From the NCBI GenBank assembly GCA_023055505.1, contig JALIRH010000004.1, positions 19,029,368 through 19,093,367 on the forward strand: DNA of 64,000 nt, written 5' to 3'. The translations under genes and the position numbers were made by a program. The notes beneath the pieces are model-generated. The model searched no databases and had not been told where the DNA came from. It saw only the letters and a list, made by a program, of their open reading frames with translations. The stretch's first letter is position 1. Each line of letters opens with the position of its first letter. Origin of the DNA: Callipepla californica brunnescens (taxonomy: Eukaryota > Chordata > Aves > Galliformes > Odontophoridae). Below, piece after piece: positions 37,001 through 49,000 of this stretch.

Positions 37001-40000
37001 CAACTGGACACTGAGGAATAAAGTAGCAGTAGTGCTGGAAGGGTGACCAAAACAGGGTTGGAGGAACACAGGCAAAAAAGCCCAGGATCTCAGAACCATG
37101 TAGGCAATGACCACAAAGTGTGATTACCTGCTGGAGTGGCACTCCCAGAGCTCGCAGGATACTTGTGTGCTCCCCAAAAACAGAGAGACGCAGATGAACA
37201 CTGAAACGTTTCTGCAGAGGTAGAAGAACAAAGACTCCAAAGAGCGGATCTCCAAAGGAGACACCTTCGAACTGCTCCAGCAGACTTATATAGAGGTCAT
37301 GGAAGGACGCCAAACCAGGGAGCGGAGCATCCAAGTTTAGGGAGTCCAGAGCCTTGGGCTGGCAATACATAGAAAGAAGTGCAGCTGTGTAACAGTGGAT
37401 TGGTACTTCTAGAAAGAGGTCACCACCTGTGAGGAAGACGCACATAAGTCGTGCAAGTTTGGCAGCAGTAGGGATGCTCTGAAGGATTTTAGGACGCCAA
37501 GTTTCCAGCAACAAGACCCACTGAAGGTTCCAGGTCACAGTGTTGACTAGATCAAGCGGGAGAGAGTTCAGCACAGCCCCACGTGTCTCTGCATTAGTCA
37601 CTTTGTTGTAGAGGCTGATAAGTGGAAAGAAAGGCCAGTCTGAAGGCAGGATGGGCCCTCTGACTTCAGGAAGCAGCATCGATTGGATGAGGTAATTCCG
37701 TCCTTGGTAGGATGCTTGGGAATGAACAAGGGCAGGCTGCAAGTGAACGAAATGAGAGAGGTAGCAGGAGCGGATGGCAGGCAGATTCTGGTACGATTCT
37801 CTCAGCAGGGCACCACGAGTAGGCATTGAAGAAGATGCTGCCACAGAGCCTGCCTGTGACAGTTTGGCACTGGCACTCAGATGCAAGATATCAGAAAAGT
37901 CAGCTGCTTCTGGCCCTCCAGTTTTCCCTTCGCTGTAAGATAAAAGCAAACATCAGTCAAGAAAATCCCAAACGCACATACACACCCCCAAACAAACAAC
38001 AAGAAGCAAAAAAACAAAACACAAACTCAGATCAGATGTTTATCATGGTCTCAGATTACTTGTGAAATTCTTGCAAAATGGCACACAGCAGGTATTAGCA
38101 AGGGGAAGCTCTCCTTTTTAAAGGAAAATTTGCTGGAGACATATGGCATTTCTTTGTAGCACACCGGTCTGACCTCCTGCAGGGCTGCAAGACGGCAAGT
38201 TTTAAAGTGTTTGTGAGGAACAAAATAACCTGCTACCACCTTTGGCCAGGTGTAAGAAGAATCATATTTTGGATGCTCCAGATTATTTCTAGAACAAGGT
38301 AGGAAACATAATCTAATCAGCAAAAAAACTGCTTAAGAACTCGTACAATGAAGATTAAAGGAAGGTTTACTAAGCTTTCCAGAATAGGTCAGGCTCCCAT
38401 GTGCTTCCTAGCCTCGCTACCATCAGTGCAGCACATGCTGGACCTTAGGGAAAATCAGTTCTTTCAGGAATCACTGGACTCCTGCCACTGAGGCGTATCA
38501 AAAGAAGCTGGTCATACTTCTCAACATGGATACAACCGAGACAAATTTGCAGCCACGTTTCCAGTCTGATTAGAAGGCTCCATGACCTGAGAATATGCCA
38601 GTGAGCATCTAAAATTTGAATACAAGCTCTAGTGAAGGTCAAAAAATACGATGAAGTTACATTACCAACATCTGCTTTTTCATCATTTTTAAGTGTTCCC
38701 ACGTACCAGACTGAGGAAAAAAAAAAAAAAGAAAGTAAAGCTTACGGAAGAAACTCTGGATTAAAGGCAAGATCCAGCAGGATCTCATAAGCCAGATGCT
38801 CGCTCCCTGGCAACAGACGGCTCAGCAATGCCATGGCAACGCAGTGATGGAGCGAGGCATGACGGCTGTAATCCGGACAAGTGCCTGCCTGCACAGGAAA
38901 GAAACAGATAAAACCACTGCACTGTTTGTCAACAAGGCCACCAGCAAGGATTCTGGGGGGAAGGCAGCTGAGGCAGAGATCTCACTGTAAAGTGAAAGGC
39001 TGAGGAAGACTGCAAGAACTGTCAGCATTCATATGGACATCTTTCTGCTTCCCTTGACTGCCCTAGACAGCAAGACAGTTTTCAGGAGTGCTGATAGAAA
39101 AGTTGTTCTCACTCTAGCTCAAAGTCAGGCAAAAATATAATTTTACCATATGAAGGATAGTGGATCTAAATCCCAACATCAGTAACTGTAAAGATACTAC
39201 TTGCTAACAGGGCAGAATAGTCAAGACAGCAGAAGACCAAACCTAGGTCAGCTATGTGGAAAAATACAGATGCAAAGACCAGCTGCCAGAATTAGAGAAA
39301 CTAAAGTGAAGTCAACTCCTGAGGTGAAAGAAATGAAAGAATCAACAAGGATACCATTTTCCTAGCCAATGCTAATGCGAAGTACTGCAGATGATACTCA
39401 TGGCGCAGCATCCACGCAGATGCAGGGGTTACAGAGGGGGGTGCAGTCTGCCAGCTTTGATGCAGATAATCCTTCAGCCCTTCAAAGCTCAGCACAGAGC
39501 TGTACTATAAAGGAAACAGAAATGGAGACAAATACTACTAACACAGTCTGTGCTTGGTGGAAAGTAAAACAGTCTTCTCCAAAGTTTACCATCCCCTGTT
39601 TTCCCCTTAAGAATTCCTGTTGGCTGCTGCAAGAGATTTTCAGAAATGGCCTGATAAATATCTGCCCTTCTGCCTAAGTGTTCACACCTGTGTTCATCAC
39701 CAGACAAAGGAAGAAACCTTTTCAGCCACGGAAGCACTCACTCTTTTGTTTAATTTGATGTCATTTTTCTTCGTTACATATGCTTCATATACATATGCTT
39801 CCCTTGTCTGAGACTATTTATTTTGCTTAGCCAAACAGTTGCTTAACTGTTCTCAATGCTCTAATTCTACTCTTTAAGCCTCATCATCATTTGACACCTG
39901 CTCTATAACCCCAGCTTCCCAGCATCAACTGGATATTGGAATTCAAAGACTCGCCTGCTCTGAAAACATAGATTATTTCTCTCTAAAGTACTTGGATATT

Positions 40001-43000
40001 TTTCAAATTAAACACACACAACAGTTCTATTTTGACAGTCCTGCTAACATCACTCTTAAGCCTGGGAAGACACAAATACTAACCTCCCTCCCAAGCATAC
40101 TACCATTCTCACAGAACTCACAGTGAAAAAGTATATTCTTACCTTGCTGATCAGTCCTTTATGAATACGAGTGATGCTACTGATGAGAAACAGGAGGGCA
40201 GTGAGGAAAGGGAAAGGTGACTTGGAGCCAACTAGACTCAAAGGAGGTTTGCCTCCAGTACAACTCAAAGATACTATACTGAAGACAGACTCAGGTGCTG
40301 GGGAACAGGACAGAGGGTTGCACAGAGCAGAACATGGCCTGTGTGAACACAGAATGAAAAAGATCAGGTCAAAAGCATTTATATTACTGAAAAATTACCT
40401 GTAGGAACATTACTATCCAAACCATGCCGTATATTATGGGAAAAGAAGCCACAATGACTGCGCAAAGAGAAAGGGAAATAAGCAAACAGTATCAACAGTT
40501 GGTCATAAGCACTGTCACACAGGAGCTAATGCCAGTGAGATGTCACAAATTCCAGTCTTCAGCTAAACTGTTCATCGTGTGCAGAAATATTGATGCATCT
40601 CTAATGTCTAAAATTTGAAAGCATTGGACTAAAAAAAATACACATTTCCCCACATGCACATAAATTGAGGCTAATAAAGCTGCCCACAAACTTTGGACAT
40701 TTCAAAAATAATCAGGCAAAGCCAAAAAAAACCAGCTTGTATTTAAAACCGCCATTGCAAAAATGCTGCCTTGTGCACCAGAAATTTTGGCACTAGGAGC
40801 TTCAGAACTCAGTTCTCAGTCATGAAAGATTGGTGACGATTCAAATACCACTCAAAACCAAAAAATTCTATAGTCCCTTGCATGAGACATTCTCACAAGA
40901 AATTGGATGTTTCCCTTACGAGTTAAACTCTTTGGTTTACCACTCTCCAGAGGACTGTTTGCAGAGTGGTAACAAGGCTCCCTCTACAGCAGAAAGAGGG
41001 AACATCTACAGCACTGAACAGTGCTCAGAGCCTAAGACCAAATTTATGTTATCCAAATGTCCAAAGGGACAATTTGGTATCCAGCCTCTCACTCCTGCAG
41101 GGGTTTTCAAATACTTTTATGGACCTCTGCAGGAACATTTTTTATGAAAGCAGCTTACACACAGCATGTGAATGGTACATGCACTCCCACTGATGTAAAG
41201 GGGACTCAAATTGAAGTTGATTTGTTCTTGTTCTTAAACCAAGGAAATTAAAGAATAAGCAAAGCCAAGAGTGACTAAAATCTAATTGAAATTGATATAA
41301 AACACAGCTACATAGAAGGGTACAGAGGTAGGAACTGTAGCAGCATCAGTGGGCAAGGAGGAACTGGAGAACCTCTGCAGCAGATGCCTTCTGTTGAGAG
41401 GAGAGAAAGGACAAAGAAGGGGTGCAGACAGAGCCTTACTGCACTGCAATTCACCCAGCTTTCAGTATCACATATATGAAGAACATACATAAAGGGTAAA
41501 TAAACGGGAAAGAAGAAAATCATCTAAAGCATAAGTGTGCTTTAGATTATTTTTGTATTCTGGGCCAACATTAGAGAATTTCTTGCTGTGAGTGGATTCC
41601 CAGCCCCCAGAACTACTGTGTTTTGTGCCTTCCTGACCTCACAGTACAATATAGAAATGAAGCAATGAAATATTTTTACCTGAGCAAATCCCACATGCTG
41701 TGCATGGCAGGATGGCTGAGAAGGGGCTGCAGCACCTCAGATGTCAAACGTTCCAATTCCTCTAAGCAGTCAATTGGATTGACTGATGGCTGCATAAAAC
41801 ATGGGAAAACACACACTGATTTAGTTATTTTCTCTTTTGATATCATTTTGCCATACCACATCATTTACGCATCAGTACTGCTATAGGTTAGAGCTGGCTT
41901 AACTGCCTGGAGTATGGAAGTTGAGAGCTGGCACCTCAAGGTGTCCTCATACTCAAGTATTAGAATGCATCAGAGAAAATACTTATTTGTCTGGAAAAAA
42001 TATACGGGATCTTTGGGAGCAAAATTCCCTAAATGTACACTCGCTTTATGTGGTTGACAGTTCCACTTCTTAACGTACTACCTATATGCTGATCTCCTGT
42101 TTAACTTGAAGAAAACACAAAGGTGATGAGAACTATCCTGAGAAAGTAGAATAGCATCATGATGGTCTCAGGAAAAAAAAAAAATATTATTCAGCTGTAC
42201 AGAGTGCAATTGACCTACCCATCAAGAAAGGCTGTGGATGAACACTGCACAGGGGAAGATCTGTGGTTTTAGAGAACGATCCAAATTCTTCTGATCCTAG
42301 TAAGCAATATTCCAGACTGAACCAACAGGCTGGCATTTTGTTGATTTATTTTTTATTTTTTTTTACTATACTTTGCCTTTGTTAGAGAAATACTCATTGC
42401 TACACCAAAACCTGATTTTCCCCCAGGTCAAAGCTGTCTCCAGAAATCAGACAGCAAAATCGAAACATTATCCTTAATTCTTAGTACTCTCACAAAACTA
42501 TCCCATGGAGGTCCTTGTTTTCAATAGTCTAGTTATCATACAGGTTTTTTATTATTATTATTATTTTTTTTTTTTTTTTTTACTTTTTTCCTCTTATCCA
42601 TTCAAATATGCTACATGTAATTCTGTATTTTATCTTGAAATCAGACCATCTAACCACAGGCTGATGATTAGTTTTTTATTTTAAGTGGAAATAAAAACTG
42701 CACTGCACATTTCAGGGACCTAAAATAAAAATTTAGTCAGATGCTCTTCTAGAATAAGAGGTTAAAAAGGAATACAAATCTCTTTAAATGGTCTTCCTGG
42801 TTCTCTAAAGATCAGGACCTAATGACAGTAGGTCAAAGGTGCTAAGTACCTTTGGGGAATTGAAGATATCTTTGAATGATACTGGTGGTTTCCACCCCAG
42901 CTAAGGCAAACTAATTCATTTGTTTCAGGCAAATTTCAGAGTTAGAGAGCTCTGAATATATACACACACTAAATTACCCCCACATCTTGAAGATAACTCT

Positions 43001-46000
43001 CCCAGGTCAGAACTTGGGAACATCAACTGGGCGGTAAAGAGGAAATCTGCACTTATCTTTAGAATATGAATCTTTTAAGTAGCTAAAGCATAAGACATGG
43101 CTTTTCCAAGAGCATCACACTGATATGCCACCTTCAGAAAACTCAGTTAAAAAGATGGTTATGTACTGCAACAGCAACCAGCTTACAGAATTTGACTTTC
43201 AATGTTAGCAGGGCAGTAAATAAAGTTATCTTTACAGCCTCCTGTCCAAAGTTCATATCATATGACTCTCAGTGCTTTATCTTCCTACAAGGTTACTGCA
43301 ATAACTGTCCACAAGTAAGATCTCAGACCACAACAAATGCAAAAATGTGTAACTTAATTTAGCCCACAGTGAGGAAGAACTGCCAAACTGAATTAGGTCA
43401 TATTTACTGCATGCTGGGTATCTCTGCAGTAAATCAAATGAGTCACTGCACTATCACACTCCTTGATTGAGACTCTGAGCACAAAGAAAGAAATGAAGAC
43501 AGTGCTATTTGGCATTGTCAGTGTCAAGGATCAGTACCCAGCCTAGGTAAGGGGTGCAGAAAACAAAATCTAGTCCTCGCTTGTGTTCTTCAATGCCTTT
43601 CTTTTTTCAAGGTTTTCAATGGTAATACAGAAGCTGACACTGGTGACACAAAAAGATGACCTATTTTTCTGGTCTTACCTGTTGACTGCAAGCACTGTAA
43701 TAAACTCCCAGGTAGATCATGTAAGTTGTGGTCAGAGGCTGAAGAATTTGCCAAGTTTCTGTCCGAGATATCACCTGCAGGAATTTTTTCAGACTGGTCT
43801 CAAGAAAGGGCTGTAAGCCTGACACTTGATTCCACGTTACTGGAGGAGGTGGAATCTGTTCACTGTCTTCTGAGCTATTACTGAAATACGGCAGAAGAAT
43901 GACGCAGGATTGTGAGGATGCCTTGAAAACAACTCTCTCTAAAACATCATTTTAATAGCAAGACTTACAGTTACACGTAGTATGAAAGATGCATGACTAA
44001 TGACAGCCACAAGGGGAAAAACAACTTCACACATTCCCATAGACTAGAATGAATCACTTTAGACAGAAAGGCCAAATGGGAAACTATGCGTGAAAGCTTA
44101 AGTTTCTTCACCGCCATTACTCTGTCCTTAGCTAAGCTTTGGTTCTACTGAACATGTTACTCCAGTATCCAGCCTTGAGTAAAGTAGTCCAGAGTTTGTT
44201 TGTTTTTTCCCCACCAAAAAACATACCTGTGTTTTCAGCAATTTCCATTGCTTTGATACCTAATAAAACCAACAAATCCACAGCCTACCTTTCCTAATCC
44301 TGATCGATCTTGTTCTCCACAAAGTTTCTTTCCTTCAGACTTCAGAGAATTTATTTTCTTTCTCCCCGAAGGAGAAGTCAAAAGAGTTTTCTAGTTTATT
44401 CTGGCAAGAATGCATTGCTAAATGAATTCTTCCCCTCATCAGACTAGCAGGCATACAGCTACCTACCAGCCTTCAATCTACCCCTTCAGTCCTCACGTCA
44501 AAAGCAAGACATCCCAACCATGCAGGGCTCCACATGTGGGACAGCACACCATATGAAATGAAGGAATAGAGAAGGGTAAAGCCAGGTCTCCTAACTGAAG
44601 GGAAGAGGATTTAAGACAACTGCACAGATCACGTGGCAGAGGGCATACCTGCTCAGCTTGGCATGCAGCTCCACTGCGCATCCTGCAGTCTGTGTCACAT
44701 GTACCACCAGAGTAACCACCGCTGCAGCTCGCTGGACAGACAACTCAAACATGGGGCTCTTCTCATTGCTCGTGCTGAGTAACTCAGGCAGGGACTGCAG
44801 AATCCTCACCAGCACAGGATAGAGATCCCTACGGTTCAAAATACAAGATATGAGGTTGGAAGTAGTCCAACTCCCTGCTCAAGCTTTAGTCAGCTAAAGC
44901 AAAGTTTGCCTAGGAACACACATAGTTAGGTTTTGAATACCTTCAAGGATGCAGAGTCCAGTCTTCCTGAAAAACCTGTTGCAGTGTGACTATCTCCACA
45001 GCAGAAGTTTTTCTTAAGAGAAATTTCCTCTATTTCAATTTGTACCCACCACTCCTTGTACTTTCCCTGCTATCACCAGAAGGACCTGGCTCTATTTTCT
45101 AAACACCTCCCCATTGCACACTGCTATGATGAGACGAGAAACATCAACATCCTCAAAGCAAAATAATCAACAGACATGGAAAAATGATAAAGAATTCTGT
45201 CATTCCCAACACAACTGAATGGAATCTACCCTGCTCCAAACATGCAAAACAACTCTTGAAAAAATACCAAATACTTATTTTTTTTTTCCCTCTAACTCTC
45301 AAATGCTCAGAGTATACATATACATAATGCAAATTTAAGCAATTTGCTGCTGCTGCTTTTTCCTCAGCATTATTTACATCATTAAAAAACAATATACTGT
45401 GTTTTACTCCATTAACCTATACAGTATTGCGCTCAAAATGCTGTTGCAAAGAGAACCTCCCTTCCAACAATTACTACTGGCCACTCTTCCACTCCTCTTC
45501 ACGGCAACTCCACAGGTATCTCCACGCTTTCAACTTAGTGTAATTACACAAAGAAGACTCAGTGCTTGAGGAAGACTTATTCCAGAGCAGACCTCAAAGG
45601 TCAAGTACAAGAACTTGAATTTTGTACTGAACGGAGAGTTGATGCAGAGCTTGCCTGCATTAGCATGCCTCAATTTTCATGCATGCTGGGGACTGCTGCC
45701 CCAACTACTTTCAGCACATGAGATTTAATCCTAGGTGTGCATCTTGACCTCAGTGCATCTTGAGGTCAGACAAGCACAGGCAATTCAAAAGCTTTCGAGG
45801 GGAAAAAAAATAAATGTAATCCTAAAATGTTTAGGCTTCTCCCTCAGGAGGGAGAGGAAACAAAAAATCGTAAGTAATTGAACACATGAAATAAGGAAGA
45901 GACAAAAAAGAAAAGAACTCAATGTTAACACCTTCAGAAACTGAGTTTCACTGCAGGAGGTCAGAGGAAGGGAGGTAAGATTCCCTGAAGGGAGTAGCAA

Positions 46001-49000
46001 CTGATTCTAGAGATCCCAAATCCACCCATCTGGAATGCAATGCCTCTGTTGCACCCTCCACCCCCACCATTCCCACTTCTTCAGCTTTGGACTGTACCGG
46101 TAGAGATCACAGGCCTGACCATAACCAGCAGCCACCGCCCACAACCGGAAGGCTTCAGTGCTCAGCCTGATGGCCTCCTCCCTTGGCAGAAGCAGATCTT
46201 GTGGGTCTTCAGCTGTAAATCGAATTAACCGGCTCTTCATTTCAAACTTGTTAAGCTGTAAAACAAATGAAAACAAGTAAACGAAGACCAAAACACGACA
46301 AAGAGACTTCACTTACAGGCATCATGACACTCGTTAGTCTGACACTCCAAAAAAAAAAAAAAAAAAGTGCAGATTTTATTGCAGTTTATTCTAAACCCCC
46401 CTTGCACTGTTCTAAGCTGCCTTCATCTTGTGTAATCTTAGGGAGCGCACAGCAAAGGGTCAATAAATCATTAACAGTAAATAAGATGGAGGTATCCCTG
46501 GAAGAGACGTCTCGGTGTTATCTAATCCATTCCACACACAGATCAAGTACACTTAAATAACAGAAGTCTGTCTGGCCCACACGCACTCTTTGTTTTAGGT
46601 GTTCTATGCAGCATTTAATTGACTTTTAAACAATAATTACTCTTCTTTAACCAGTCATAACTAGAACTCCAGTAGTCAAGATTACACTGAGATCTATCTT
46701 ATCAAAAACACTGTATGCAAAAATCACGGAAAGGATTCTTACATTCCTCTTAAGTTTATATTAGATGGCATTCAGAGGTCATACAACCTGAATCTTTGTA
46801 TAATTCTGTGTTTGTTTTATAAAAAGGGTACCTCCTGGCTATTATTTTTAAAATCTTATAGATTTTAGTGCCTTGAAAATGTTCTGAGGTTATTTTAGTA
46901 TTGAACTAAGCCTGACATGACTCATTTGCAGTTCTCTAGAAATAATTTTTATCCTCCCCAACAACTGGATATTTTAGCTTAACCATAGAAAAGAGCTTCT
47001 CCTTCCCTCTCCCACACATAAAGAAGCTTATGCGTCCTCTGTCTAAACAAATGCACTGACAATGTCTTTCTCATAACACAAGGACACATTATAGATAATT
47101 TGAAATTCAAATGCTGTAGAGCCATCTCGTAGGGAAATCACTGCACACCCACAAGAAGTGAAGGAGCTGATGAATCAAACTATGAATTCTGACACCCCTC
47201 CTACAGAACAGAGGGCAAAGTTAAATTTACTTCCTGAGGAGGAAGATGGAAGAATTCTGTTGTCAGGTAAAATTCCTACACTACTTTGTATTTTATCTTC
47301 CATGTTCAAGTGCCTGCAACAAGTCATAGGAGAGTAAAACAGAACCAAAGCCAGAGTGGTAGGAACCTTGTAAAGAATGTTTGCATGCTTAGAATACCTG
47401 GAATACTCAGAGTCTGAAAGAGAATGAAATTTAAGAGATTTTCTGTTATGTTCCTACCACCACTTACAACTTTAAATATCCCACTACCTATTATCAGCAC
47501 ATTATTCTATGTATATTATAGCACAATCTAGTATTCTCCCACTGATGCTAGCAATTTCCTGGATAGCAATTAATTAGATGCTATAAAAAATACTGAACCA
47601 AAACCCCTCAGAGGTGTGCACTGCACTGTAATGGGTGCCGCTCTGAGTCGATGTTATATATTTATAGCACCAGTGTGATGCCCTATGAGTGACCACAATT
47701 ATCTCTGAAATGGAAAACCTGTCCAGAAGTAGATAACAGAGGCTACAAGTACTGGCAAATACCCTGAGCTGTTAAGGCACAATAATGCAGGAAAGTCCAA
47801 CCAGGGCCATAAAACACACAGATACAAATAAGACCTCTGGCTTATGAAGTCCGGAGCTGCCTATCATTGGAGCCACAGGAGGGTACAGAGCAATACATAC
47901 TGATGTGCACTCTATGCATCTGCTGCTGGCCAGTATCACTGAGCTGCGCTACATTAGACCCCCCCACCCACCTTCAGAAAGAAAGGACTGAAATAGCTTC
48001 CTTACTGCTATGCAACAGAAGACATATTGTAATACTGTCAACAACTCCTTCAAAACACACACATCTTCTTCACAATGATTATTTCCGTCTCTTTATTTCA
48101 GCTCATACTCTGTCGTCCAAGCGATTTTTGAGGTTTCCCTGCAAATGGCAGAAGATATCTACAGAGGTAACCTCACAGAGTCTACACTGTGCTTAAACCA
48201 TCAGCAAAACTACTGTAGGCTCATAGAGTCACAGAAAAGTTGTTGGCCAGAAAGGACCTCTGGAAACTGCAGTCCTCTCTGTCTTGAGCAGGATGCTCAC
48301 ACCTGGGTCCAGTAGGGTTCTGAATTTCTTCACAGATAGGAAGTCAGCAGCCTCCTTGGGCAACCTGTTTGTGAGTTTGACCACTTTCACTTTAGAAGTA
48401 AATTTCTATTTCTGACTGTCTTGTATTTCAACTTGTACTTGCTGCTTCTCATCAGTACATCCACTGAAAGAATAAGTTTTGCTGTTTTCTTTACTCCCTC
48501 AGCAAAACACACATCATCACCTGCTTTCTATTGCCAAGCCTAAACAATTGCAGGGAAAGACCAAAAGCTGTATGTCAGATACCTCAATCTCTTACTCATT
48601 TAAGTGTCCCTATTGCTCCCTTTTACCTCAGAGTGAGACTGAAACAGGAACCCTGACCCCATATCTCCCAGTTTCACATGTATTGGTCAGGTTCTTCAGC
48701 TCAGTCACCCCCAGTTAATTATCCATCACTAGTGAGGAAGCAAGGCACAGAAAACAATGGTATCTGACATCAGAAAAACTCTTCTGATAATCGCTTACCA
48801 GCCTGGCTGCTGCGTTTCTGCCTCCAGATGCCAATACTCTGATGAACTTCATAGCAGCAGCACAAGCAACTCCATGGAGACTGGTAAGTAAACACCCTGG
48901 TTCAGCCACATGAGGATCCCATCGAGTAGGGAGAAATTCCCTGACAATGGTGTCAATTAACCGAGGACAGTCAAGCAGCTGCAGAGAAACAGCAGGCACC

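Noticed and set aside
37826..38065. Plus-strand open frame antisense to RPAP1 exon R
   Set aside because: Opposite to a strongly conserved coding exon and without independent support.
38822..39028. Minus-strand open frame over RPAP1 exon Q
   Set aside because: Wrong frame; the conserved [20 protein letters not shown] peptide lies in a different frame with proper splice sites.
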